This document shows positions 47,840-61,215 of a stretch of DNA of 64,000 nt, one piece after another. A model generated the notes under the pieces. That model was not told the origin of the DNA, did not search any database, and saw nothing but the letters and a program-made list of their open reading frames with translations. Position numbers and translations under genes: made by a program. How positions within the stretch are numbered: the first letter of the stretch is position 1; each line of letters opens with the position of its first letter. Origin of the DNA: Sphagnum compactum (taxonomy: Eukaryota; Bryophyta; Sphagnopsida; Sphagnales); assembly GCA_965153455.1 (NCBI GenBank), contig OZ234493.1, positions 19,210,213 through 19,274,212 on the forward strand, in the 5' to 3' direction.

Positions 47840-50097
47840 ATGGGGTTGAGTAAGGCACCAGGCGAAGAAGCCCGTTCCCTGTTATACCTTCCACAACATA
47901 ATGGGGCAGGGTGAGGCCATTCCACGACATTAGAGAAAACTTCGTTCAACAATTTAAAGAAAAATTCATGTTTGATACATTTCGATCATTGAATGAGTAT
48001 ATATGATTGTCACTGGAAGATTATGTCATGTAACGTGGTCAAGAAAATGACATAAAGAAACTGGTGTAATTTTCTGAAGTGCATTTCGAAGGTGGCCTTA
48101 CCCTTGTTAATATTTCTGCCACAACAAGGAGGAGGCACCTTACGTGTAAGGTTCTTCATTTTCATTTTTGATGAATCATAAATGTAGGGTGCCTCCTCTC
48201 CTTCTCAAACAAAATTGCAGTGGTTAATATTCTACCAGATCGTTGCGCTGGATAAGGACCTTTGAACAGGGCAGTTATAGGAATTCAGGTCATGCCCTTG
48301 GCTCCCACCTCATGCTGGGCCCTCACCTTGTGCAAGGCCCTCATTCCCAGAACATCCCTGTCCTCGGTCCTTGTCCTACATATAATCTGCCATGCCAGCC
48401 CTTAATAGTACAGCTATGGCAAGTGGCTCACCATTGAAGTAGGATTACAATGGAGATGATACTCTGCATACAGTGTGCTTGCAGTCTGGTGGAAGGATCC
48501 TGTGCTTTTGGACAGGGTTTGAGTTCTTTCTTTTGCGGTGAGCAGAAGAGGTTAACTTCAAACCTGCAGCAATCGAGACAATGAAGGAACTTATGGCTGT
48601 TGGCCCTTTTAACGACTCTTTTATGGTCACCCAAGAACACATTCAAGGAATAATGCTCATGGGAGAGACTTCACTTGCTGTTCCCCATATGCAACAATTC
48701 TGAGTTCTGTAAGTTATAGACCCTGTTTTCTATCCCCTGATTGCATCACAAGACCAGCAGTATTTATTGTGGGCTTTGATTCTGGTAACAGTGGTGTACC
48801 AGATCTGAGTTTAAGCAGGTGCAAAACTGCAGAAAGGGTTAGAACCAGCACTGTCTTCTTGAAAGGGGTTCTCAGAAAAGAGAATAGTAACGTATGTTTT
48901 GTGCGGGTTGATGTTTGCTATACATGATTGGTGGATAAGGAGTGCAATACTTAGAATGCTGGCACATGCAACAAGCTGTTGGTAAGTGCTGAGCAAAACA
49001 TGTTTACAGGCCTGCAGAAGATGCGGCACCAAATGTGCTGCAAACTCCAAGGCCTTGTCTGGTGCTGCCTCCTATGGTTCAACCATAGTTTGCCCCTTTC
49101 TTCCCACCTTTCTGAGTTTTAATCATTCACCATTGGCACCACAAGGTGTTACTCTGGATATGTCAATACAAAGAGGATGATGTTGTTTGGAGAACAGCTT
49201 CTCGACAACGAAGAAGATGTTGGTGTTAATCCACAGGTGTCAGAGAGAGAAAGCTCTAAGAAATATGCTTTGAGTTGTCACCTCTGCTTCGCAGACTCCA
49301 AGTAAGTGACTATTATAGCTGTCCATTTTTGCTTCCACATGATATTGTATGGTTATACGGTTTTGGATTGGTTCTTACTGCTAAGCAGCCTGCTTTTGGA
49401 TTATTTTGAGGATTTCACATCATGCTGTTTCGAATAAGGTTCAAGTTGAGACAGAGCAGTCAATTGCAGGTGGGTGGATATTGGAGCAAGTTGGAACTCC
49501 TGTGACATCAAGTGTTGCAAGTTGATGCTGCGTCAATGAGTCATTTGTCAACCCTGCTTTTCTATGCATGGTACATGTGTCTGTGTGCTTTGGGTTCAAC
49601 CCTTGCAAATCCTCCCAACAATCGAATGCACACAAACTCTTGTGATAAGCAGTTCCTGATGTAATGCATGCTCTGTAGTTTATGGCAAGATCAAACAAAA
49701 TCCGTGAGAAACAAGTGGCTCATTAAATAACGGTTCTGCCCTTTAAATGATATCCATAAGGATGATAAATATTCAACGTACTAAATTGAAAACACATGGT
49801 GATTGGCATGTTGAAGTCCAAGTGGATCCTTCACTTATGCCGAAGATGTTTCTATAGTGGACTCAACATGACCCTAGAATGTAAGGATACCAAACTTTGG
49901 CCTGTTTGTGGGTGCTTCACAATGTCTCTACCTTGAAAGGCAGAACGAATAAATGGAAGCATGTTAATTTGAAGCCAAAAATCTTACCTCAAAATCCTAC
50001 ATGGATGCAAAGTCTCTGCTCTCTGGGGCAGAGGCAACACAAAGTGATGCATTCAGTCTCTGTGACTATTGTTGCCAAACATTGTAATGCACAGAGC
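47840..50097. other. Intergenic, nothing recognised
   Basis: Composition is more balanced than in the preceding 8 kb, but no frame resembles a known protein. A phrase near 48290-48370 (GGCTCCCACCTCATGC, GGGCCCTCACC) resembles the hairpin elements. Confidence 0.45.
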
Positions 50098-50716
50098 TAG
50101 GGTTTGCTAGGAGTTTCTAGGGTTCAATCCAACGGCTTGGACTGCTACAGTATTTTCAGTGGTGGGGATGCGGCGATGAGGCTTGCATTTCCCTCCGGCG
50201 CTTTCTACCCCTTGATTGCACAAAAGAACACCTCAGTTTCGATGGTTACGATTTGTCACGGTAATCGAACATCACGCCGCGTTCACGCTCACGATGACCC
50301 CCCCCGTCGCTTTCACAACTGACCGCCGGTTTGCCGGGTCCATCGAGTTTCTTTTCAGACTTCGTACCCGGTTATGTATCGGGTAATGATATCACGGCCC
50401 GTTGGGTACACCGGTTTTGTGTTCCGGCCCCGGCCTGAAAAATAACGAGCCTCTGAATCGCCGATCCAGGGACGGGTTGAGCCGGGCCCGTGCCCGGCCC
50501 GGGATGTGGCCTTGGTCCCGGGGGGGAGAAGGGGACGACGAGACGACGAGACTCGGGAGCGCTTGCGCGCTCTGCGGCTTTCGCCTGAGGAGTCGTTTGG
50601 ATCCGGGCGCTTCTTCACTGCAGAAGTGCGTTCTTAAAGTGTGTAGAGGGAATTAGAAGTTGTGAAGCATTTTTGGTGCAGTAGGGAGTGAGCGAGTGAG
50701 CTTTTTTGTGTGCACA
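50098..50716 (+). promoter_or_regulatory. GC-rich region and leader upstream of FNR
   Basis: It begins with a telobox (TAGGGTTT, 50098-50105). A GC-rich, CpG-rich part at 50330-50610 contains repeated GGCCCG, GGGCCC and CCGGG phrases. This could be the FNR promoter and leader, or a GC-rich repeat inserted there. A short frame from 50178 (MRLAFPSGAFYP) followed by a donor-like GTAATC is seen but not supported as a gene. Confidence 0.4.
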
Positions 50717-53700
50717 ATGGCGCCAGCAATTGCTGCCCTTCAGGTTGTACAAACCCTGACCAACTCGATCGTTCTCGTTTCCCTCTTGTAACTCGCTTCT
50801 CTATTTTTTTGGCATCTGATTGCGTGATACAGGATGTCAATTCTTGTTTCGGGGTATTATGGTCTTTGCATGAAACAACAAGCTGTTCTCTTTTACTGGC
50901 CATGATAATAATGATTCTGAAGATTTCTTTTGCACATTTCTCTACACTCCATTGAGAGCAAGGATCGATTCGTACAAAACTTTTGGCCTGGTTGTATAAC
51001 TTAGTGCAAACAGATAAGAGAAGAGACCCCGAGGTGATGAAGAGTACCTTGTGCTTTGAATCATGTAAATTGGAGTTGTTTGGCAATTGCTTAGCCTGCT
51101 TCCTGTGTCCTGGACCAACATTGCCCAAGCCATATGAGCATGTTTTCCTTTGTGAGAGATGGAGTTATACATCTCTGTGACATATCTCCTTGTAATCTAA
51201 GGCTTGAACTGAAATTGGGCTGTGTGCTTGTCGAGGGAAAATCCTGCAGCTCATCAAGTTCAAGCAAGAGTTCCATTGCATCAAGTTGAAGAAGCATGTT
51301 GCTGATTTCCAGTGGATTGTCTCTTTGTTTCCTTGACCTCAGTCTGAAACTTTTCTTTGATGTGCAATTCCAGGCAAATTTGTGTCTTCCTAAACAGGCA
51401 GCAACAACAAGCCATCTGCCAACTCCTCAAGATTGCAAGGTGAGTGCTCACCACCTCTGTTGACATTGGAGGTGCTCCTCCAAGTTCACTTTCAGCAAAT
51501 TTTGTGACTTTGGTCTCTTATTTGACCTCTGTTCACTTCCAAGTCCTACTTTCAGCATTGTGACTTAACCATCCTGCAAATGTTCCACCTGCTAAATCCT
51601 CTTTGGACATCAAGATTTCCACATCTACAGCCCATTCACAGTTCAGGATGAATTGGCTGTTTGCAGTTGCAAGTATGGACTGAGATGGACAAGAGTTCTG
51701 ATTGATGGATGCTTATTCCTGTTAAGCAGATTGTTCCCAGTCAAGCATTCTCCAGTGAGAAACATCAATTCTTTGCCGGACAATCTTTGCATTCCGTGAA
51801 ATGGACCACCTCCAGAAGGAGATTTCAAAGAGTAACCACAGTGAAAGTTGAGGCTTACACCAAGCCATACACAAAGGTAGCAACATTCCCAGGACAGCTT
51901 GAGACAGCAACAGAGCCACCTTTGAACACTTACAAGAACAAGGAGCCATATATTGGCACCATCAAGTCTGTGAAGAGGATTGTGGGGCCCAATGCCCCTG
52001 GTGAAACTTGCCACATTGTGATTGATCATGAAGGGAATGTTCCCTACTGGGAGGGCCAAAGTTATGGCATCATTCCTCCTGTAAGTTGTTTCTGCACTCA
52101 GTTGTACTTAAAGGATAGGTTGACGGTGGAGGAGTCCCCAACCACTATGCTCCATGTAGGCAGCTCTATGCCTGCTTGGATGCTTGCTTGTGCAGGGGCA
52201 AGCTAAAACGAAAGGAAGTTTACCTTACACAAGCTTATTGCAGCTTGAATCAGGATTACAATTGAGCTTTCTGATCAGCTATGTCTCTTAAGTGCTTGCC
52301 AAAATCATGACCGAGTCTTCCTGTTGCTTCTGGAATTGTGACAGAAACTCAGGATATGGATTTTTGAATAATAGTTTACCCAAAAAAATTAGCAGACTAT
52401 TATAGTACACTATGGGAGTTGTGGCAGTGCATACTACTATTCATGATGGAAGTGACGGTCTGATACTTTGTGTGACACCCATAAGGTTATGACCACACTT
52501 GAAGTGTTGCTGTGGAGTGTTCTCTGCAATTTCATGGATGAATTCATTGTACTTTTTGTGTACTCAATTTTGTGTGACTGGAGTACTAAGAACAAATAAG
52601 AGACCAAAGTCATGGTCACCAGTCACTTGTATGCAGAGTTCTTCACTCTGCCATATGACACACCTGCTAAAAGTTGCTATAGGTCCTATCAAGACTGTTG
52701 ATTTTCCCAGAAAGGCAATTGTAGATGGACCCCATACAAGCAACTGCCCTTTTATAATGCTTTTGAGGCCTGAATAGCAACTGAATAAGTTCACCTTGAC
52801 ATGCTTGTTTCTCAGTATTGAAAGAGATCATCACAAATTCTCCTCTTCATTGTTGCAGGGTGAGAATCCTAAGAAGCCTGGAATGCCAAACAGTGTCCGC
52901 CTCTACTCCATTGCTTCAACAAGGTATGGTGATGATTTTGATGGGAGGACTGCAAGTTTCTGCGTTAGAAGAGCAGTCTACTGGGATCCAGAGACAGGGA
53001 AGGAGGATCCTTCCAAGAAGGGCATCTGTAGTAACTTCCTTTGTGACAGCAAGCCTGGTGACAAGGTCCAGATCACAGGTAAGATCCATTCTCAGAACTG
53101 TTGAAAGCATGTAGCTGAATTTTCAGAGGACATTTGTTCATTAACCTCTTGTGCTAATGTAGGCATGAGATTTGCTTGCCCACCCACCCTTCTTGCATGC
53201 TGCTCCCTAATGCCTTCAGAATGAAATGCCAAAGCTTGTCCTCACACCCAAATTACTGGTGTTCCTCTGGGCATTACTTTGATGCTTGACACCTCACAGT
53301 GTTTCTGTGCATGTGAGCGCCTGCCACTTGTGTGCTGTTAAAAGGCAACAAATTATTTTATGTGGATGCAAGGTAGGTTTCCAAGGCTGGAAAATACTGA
53401 AGTAAATAGGGTCTAAGAAAACAAATTCAAGTCACTCTTGTCCTAATTGAAGTTTAGTAGCTCCTAAGCCTTGAAGATTATTTTGGTTCCAAGACAGTTT
53501 ATCAGAAGTCTAGCTCATTGCACCCATTGCTGGGAATTGATGAAGCTAGTGGGGGAAGTTAGCTATTGCACATGAAGTTTTAATTGGTTGATTATCTTGT
53601 TGTGATGAGATGCTGTTGAAGCTGCAAGGGTGGATTCATTTTCATTTCCCACCCTTGATTGTCTACTCTGCACAATTTTGACATTCTTGATGGATTTAGA

Positions 53701-54308
53701 TTTTAGCATAATCTCTGATGTGAGGAAGTTTCACTGTGGTACACTGAAGAGCGTGAGAGGCACCACTTCCTAAATGTCTGATAACCAAAGTGTTGGTTCT
53801 TGCTGCAGGCCCTTCTGGAAAGGTCATGCTGCTACCTGAAGAAGATACCAAAGCAAAGCATATAATGGTGGCTACTGGCACAGGCATTGCTCCATATCGA
53901 GGCTACTTACGAAGAATGTTCATGGAGGACATTCCAACCTTCAAGTTTGATGGCCTTGCTTGGCTCTTCTTGGGTGTGGCCAACACTGACAGTCTTCTTT
54001 ATGATGCTGAGTTCAAGGATTACCTGAAGATGTACCCTGACAATTTCAGATATGATATTGCCTTGAGCCGAGAGCAGAGAAATGCAAGAGGTGGTAAAAT
54101 GTATGTTCAGGATAAGATTGAAGAGTATAGTGAGGAGGTGTTCAAGCTCCTGGATGAGGGTGCCCATATCTACTTTTGTGGGTTGAGGGGCATGATGCCT
54201 GGAATCCAAGATACACTCTCAAGAGTTGCTACTGCGAGGGGAGAGAATTGGGAAACAAAGCTAGCTACTCTGAAGAAGAACAAGCAGTGGCATGTTGAGG
54301 TTTACTAA
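50717..54308 (+). CDS. FNR: Ferredoxin-NADP+ reductase, root (heterotrophic) type, plastid
   Basis: It is a plastid flavoenzyme exchanging electrons between ferredoxin and NADP(H). Root-type forms mainly reduce ferredoxin with NADPH in non-green plastids. Exons: 50717-50743, 51374-51439, 51730-52080, 52859-53078 and 53809-54308, giving 387 residues with consistent phases. A Ser/Thr/Arg-rich leader (about 1-70) fits a transit peptide. FAD motif RLYSIAST (162-169), the GICSNFLCD loop (203-211), NADP-binding [12 protein letters not shown] (243-254), [13 protein letters not shown] and the C-terminal VEVY all match. [12 protein letters not shown] and [15 protein letters not shown]-like sequence point to the root rather than the leaf type. 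The nine-codon first exon and exon 2 encode only leader, so they are less certain; 51398 is an alternative, in-phase start of exon 2. Confidence 0.93.
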
Positions 54309-56569
54309 ACATTCTTTCAATTCACTGATTCATTGCTGTATTGACAAGTCACAGTGGCTGAATAGCAGGAAACAGGAACCACAAACAGTCACCCCTATTA
54401 TGGCATTTGCCACTTTTACTGCAGCACATTTGGATGAGCATGTGGTTGGAGAAAAGTGGCCTGTAAAAATGTGATCCACCACAAATGGCAATATATTTTT
54501 CAATACAAAACCACCTTACCTGCCTATGGCAGTGCTGGTAGTTCCAGTAAAGTTGATGATACACACCCCATTTATGTGTTTCTGCTTGCTACTGCTCTTG
54601 ACCCAATAATGTCATATAAACCTTTGTGAACTAGTATTATGGTCTCACTTCACCATTCGAGGGCTGTTTTTATTTGTTCAGCATTCTCTAATGAGCTGTG
54701 TTGTCTGGGTAGTAGCTGTTCAACATTGGTGGACATGTGAGTGTTGCTTGTATTCTTTCACACATTAGTCTTCGAAGGAGCAATGTTGTCTGCATGCACT
54801 AGGTGTAGAAGTATTGCTCTGTTGTGTAGCATGAGTAGCACAGCACTAAGGTCACAAACCCAACACTGGAGAATGTGTTTCTAAACACTGAGCCCCCCAG
54901 TTTACATTCTCCCATAAGATTTCTTAACTCTCTCCAGAAAAGAATGGGAGATCCATCAACTACAACATTGTTTATCTACCTGAGTACACAGAACACTTTG
55001 TGAAAGTGTTGAATACTGCATGATTTAGCCATGACAAATTCAACTGAATAGATTGTTCATAATGTTATTTAAATTGGTACTATGGTCATAATATATATAT
55101 TGTTTTATTCCTTCTCATTTTGCAACTAGCTATGAAGATAACTTCATAGCTATCTCTGATAGTGATCTCTGATTATTTTTCCTATGTACTAGTTCTTTAA
55201 CCTTGTAATGTCTACCTCAACTACAACTTCAAAATCACATCACACAAATTTCATACCAGATTGTGCAAAAGATTTGTGGATTTCACATCTTAATGTTAAC
55301 GTTTAAAGAAAGCTGGAGACTAATGTTCTCACTAATGGCAAGGGTGATTTCCATACAATTTTAACTTTGGTGACTCACCATCCTATGGTCCATCCTCCTA
55401 TTACAGACTCAAATCAATGGACACACCATGTCTTCCATGTAGGTACAAATTGCTGATTTCAGCAGAATACTCCAAATCCTCCTCCTCATGTCATATGAGT
55501 TTGAGCTCCTGGGGATTAGTAGCACAAATGTCTAAAATCCACTTTCTTGCTTGATAGAACCAAAGGTTTGACATGTTGATTTTGAAAAGTAAGGTCAATC
55601 AAGTCGGTTGCGTTCCCCATCTCCAAAATGTGACAACATTTGAGAGGATCCCCCTCCAAATATTCTACAACAATATTCACAGTTGTAGATTGTAATGCCA
55701 TGCCTATTAGCTAGCTACTATTAATGATCCTGCTCTCCAGATCCTTGGTCTTGGAACCAAAGATACTCTCACCCAAGTTGCTAGAACATTCAGATGAACC
55801 CCTGCCACACTAACCCTTTCTGCTGCTAGATTTCATGCCATCATTACAAAACACTGGCCCTCATAACTATCCAGGTAGTTTCACAGCTCCAATTCTGCAA
55901 CTCCGAAGTTACTTTGCTGTGTACCATGGACTTTGCTCTCTGGCCATGCTGTTTTGATGCTGAGCTCCACATTTCCAGCTTTCGCATTCTTGCTAATCTG
56001 GGAGTGTTGAAGCATCCATAGCAAGTACCAATCCTCCTGAAGAAGTTGCAACATCATCTGGCTTCTCTTTTCTCCAAAACCAAGCATCTCACTGGAAAAT
56101 TGACAGAGTAAGGTTACACCCATAGAAGTTGACTGTTTAGGTCGACCTCAGGGGAGCCACATGCAGCTAGACACACTAGCATTAAGTTTTTTTGTGGCAT
56201 TGCACCAACTTGCAACTGAACACCCACTGAATGAGGAGAGACTGATCTGTTACACAAGACAATAAAGCTTTCAATAAGTATTGAGACAAAACAGTTTTAG
56301 GGTTTGATCAGGCAAAAAGCTTTGCACAATTATAAGGACAATTAAACAGTTCTTATAGTTGTGTAAAGCACTCAGAGAAAATCTGTAGTGTATTTGGAGG
56401 GCACATTATATCCATCAATTTCCCTCCTAGAAAATGGGAGGGATATTATGCCTACTCCTCAATAGTGAGAGGGTTCTTACACCTATAAGTAGGCATAATT
56501 TCCCTCCAACTCCTACACATTTTGACCTACGTAGGTTTGGTTCATGATAGATTTTGCCTCATGCTTTAC
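54309..56569. other. Intergenic, FNR downstream region
   Basis: The first few hundred bases should be the FNR 3' untranslated part. No other gene is recognised. Confidence 0.5.
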
Positions 56570-56693
56570 AATAGGTGAAGCCCATGGGTGGGGGACATTC
56601 TCAAAATGCAGGGCTGGACTCAGCTGTCGCCTTGTCCTAGGCCCCTTACTTTGAGAATGCCCTCACCCTAGGGCTTTACCCTACACAAAAAAT
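56570..56693. mobile_element. Hairpin element related to 5995-6110
   Basis: Outer arms AGGTGAAGCCC and GGGCTTTACCCT enclose inner arms GGGACATTCTCAAA and TTTGAGAATGCCC. The end GGGCTTTACCCTACACAAA is shared with the element near 6090-6107. The inner arms differ from those of that copy yet still pair with each other. It looks like a foldback or MITE-like element; classification is inference. Confidence 0.5.
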
Positions 56694-58678
56694 TGTAGTG
56701 TCTGCCAACAGATTATGTACGTAGCGGATACTGAATTTGTTTGAACTCTTCTTCCTCCCCAGCAGTTGCCCAGTAGTGCAAATTGCTTACTTCCTTCTTC
56801 ACCCAAGGTTTTCCAAGATAATACATCATCTTCCATCTCAGTTCCATTTTAAACTCCTTGGAACACAAAAAGCTATTGGAAGATCCCAAAAGCTTTGGGC
56901 TTGTCGGCGTGGACACTTTTCAGATAAGGAATAGTGATAGTAAATCTAAGTTGGGCACTCATCCAAACAACTGACACTATTGGAGGTGAACTTGTCTTCA
57001 TATGCAAAGATGACAGGTACACTTGACACAACTACAGCTCTTTATATGGAATTGGAAAGACAGAACTTGAATTTTGAGCAAATGATGTGCATGATAAGTT
57101 AGGGATCCTTCCTGCCTCTATTCAACAATTTCTTCAATTTGACTTGCATGTCGATGGCTTGCCACACATTGGATCGTTCAGATGTAGCTACAGAATCAAA
57201 TGAGGGTGTGTAAATGCAACAAGAGCTTAAAACCTGGAGCAATTTCTGGTGCATAGTATTGGAGAAGTTTTTTGTGCATGAAAGTTTTTTGTGCATGGAA
57301 TGAAGGGAATTACACTTCTTGTTGTATTAATTACACTTCTTTCCTTTACAACTTTTCCTTGCTTTTGGTGTGTGTTGTGTGAAATGTTAAGATCCATCGG
57401 CAGATATCACATGGCTTCTCTCTTGAAAATCTTACTTGCATTGCAAGGCAAACTTATGGCACAGCAAAATTATGCATATCAAATGATTCATTTCACTCTC
57501 TTTTGCACCACAAACAATTTTGTGTTTTTGTCAATGTGTGTGTGTGGTCCACTTTTATCATTAGGATAATGGATATTCTCTTTCAAATCAGTTCACATGG
57601 AGTTCTGTCAATTCAATTCTCAAAACATCCTATTATGATATTTGTTGTTCATCATCATTTCTTCCTAGGGAGCTTCCCTTTTGCATTGCATATGATGGGA
57701 TTGTTGTGTCTAAAGGTTTTTCTCTTTATTGATTCTCTCCTAGTTTTGTATGCCCCAACTCCCAAATTTCTCATAACATGGTGTTCTTTACTTTGTTGCT
57801 AGATTATAATATTCTTGTTCGCAAGCCAACAAAGAACAATAATGAGATTCAAATGGGAGTGTTGCGCTAGTAAGGCCTACATCCATTGTTGTGTACAACC
57901 ATGAAATGTACACATACAATCATCAGATTTTGGGGGGTTCAATCATCAGATTTGGGAAAAGCAATTTGATTTGTATATTAAGTTCCAATAGGTAGCCAGA
58001 AATATAGAAGTTTGTTGAAACTTCTTCTACCTTTTATATCGCATTAGTAACCATATTTCAGATACATCTTCTTATGGGCGATTGCTGCTTTGGCTACATC
58101 ACAAATTCAATATATATATATGTAGATTCTTTAATGTGAATCAAGGGTGTAAACACTAATTACACTCTGGAACATGCCCTCGCTTTGAAAGGACCCAATT
58201 GCTACCAAGTATGTTCTTGCTACAATCATTGCCACCTTTATTGTTGGTTCAATAAACCCTTGAGGCCCTTGCAATGTATGCTACATTTTAACTACGCCAG
58301 TTAAATTCAGCTAAACAGATCCATCATTGGGTCAACCAATCAATTTTCAATTGGAGATCTAGGGGCTTCCACATGCTTGTGCGAAGAGTTTGTGAAAATC
58401 TAATTTCTAGACACCAAAGTACACTATCTCATTACACATGACCCTGGTTGAATCCTGCACACTTTCCTTAAGAGCTTTGCTGGACAAGAGCTGTCAGCTG
58501 TTGCTCACCAAGTTGCACAACTCTAATGACCATCTAGAGTACTGGCTCATATCAGAGTAATGACAGTAAAACAATCTGGAATTTGTGCCTCTTCTCAGAT
58601 TTGATTTGAGAGGCACATTGACACCACCTTCAGACAACTGCGTCATGGATAATATGGTCAGATTGAAGACATCATTTT
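56694..58678. other. Intergenic, nothing recognised
   Basis: Several short frames exist on both strands but none resembles a known protein. An AT microsatellite is near 58110. Confidence 0.45.
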
Positions 58679-58837
58679 TTATTCTCTGTGGACCAGCATT
58701 CCACCATGAGAGATCAAGATCCAATGCAACAACCTTCCTGTGACCGCACTTCCACCAGCAATGCCGTCATCGTTCATAGCACTTTCACTCTGCCCAATTC
58801 TTCCTTGAGTTTGCTCCTCCACGTCTGCCCCCGCCAT
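58679..58837 (-). CDS. Possible first exon of an unrecognised divergent gene
   Basis: The frame starts MAGADVEEQTQGRIGQ with ATG at 58837, in a good context (AAATGGCGG), and stops at 58679 after 52 codons. A telobox (AAACCCTAAACCC, 58864-58876 on the plus strand) lies just upstream, as in leaders of plant housekeeping genes. The frame may be cut short by a donor site such as GGAAG-GTTG at about 58733. No continuing exon was found with confidence, and the family is not recognised. It points away from TadA, so the two could share a promoter. Confidence 0.25.
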   Translation of the reverse strand: MAGADVEEQTQGRIGQSESAMNDDGIAGGSAVTGRLLHWILISHGGMLVHRE

Positions 58838-59582
58838 TTCAAAACATGCTGACTTTGTTACGAAAACCCTAAACCCAGACCCTTGTCTCTTCTGACCCAC
58901 ACAGGCCATGCCGGCACCTGCTTCATTGCACTGACATGTATTCACCTGTGCGTAGAACTTAAACAAGGCATCACAAACACTCTGGCCCTACCAATAGATA
59001 AGATGTTGTACATCGACCTACTGTGTCCACACTCTGAACACCCAAAAAATCCGTTCCGATCTAAACAGTCTAAACACTTTCACCAAAGAAACCGGTTCTA
59101 ATAAGGTAAAACTTCCAAAAGTTGGATCCAATGCGATAGTCCCTGTGGGAGCAGGGCCCAACAAACGTGTTTTGTGAAAGAGAGAAAAAAATACTTCAAA
59201 GTCGAGCTCGTACAGAATCCAAGGCCCACACGAGCTTCTTCTGAGACCACTCTGCAAGGTGGAATGGTGTTCCTGATTAGACCTACTGAAGCTGTCAAGG
59301 GCAAGTCGATTGATAGAAATTTCATCATCTAGGTCAAAAGTTGTGATCAGAAAGCTCCATTTTTTTATGTAAAAGATTCTTCAGACTCACAAGGGTTGAA
59401 TAGGGTTTTAAGGTTTAAGAATATATTAGTAAGAGGATGGAGAACGTATTTTTTCTCTCTTGGCAAGCAGCGCACCACATGCGTTACTCGAGCCAACAGA
59501 TGCTGAGGAGGAGAAGAAGCTGAATCTGAGAAGGAATAGGAGTCGTGGCCATTGAATCTGATGCAACAGTGCATGATCTGCG
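58838..59582. promoter_or_regulatory. Upstream region of TadA, possibly bidirectional
   Basis: It separates the TadA start codon from the possible divergent exon and contains the telobox at 58864-58876. Another TAGGGTTTT is near 59402. No TATA box was assigned. Confidence 0.3.
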
Positions 59583-61215
<1,633 letters not shown>

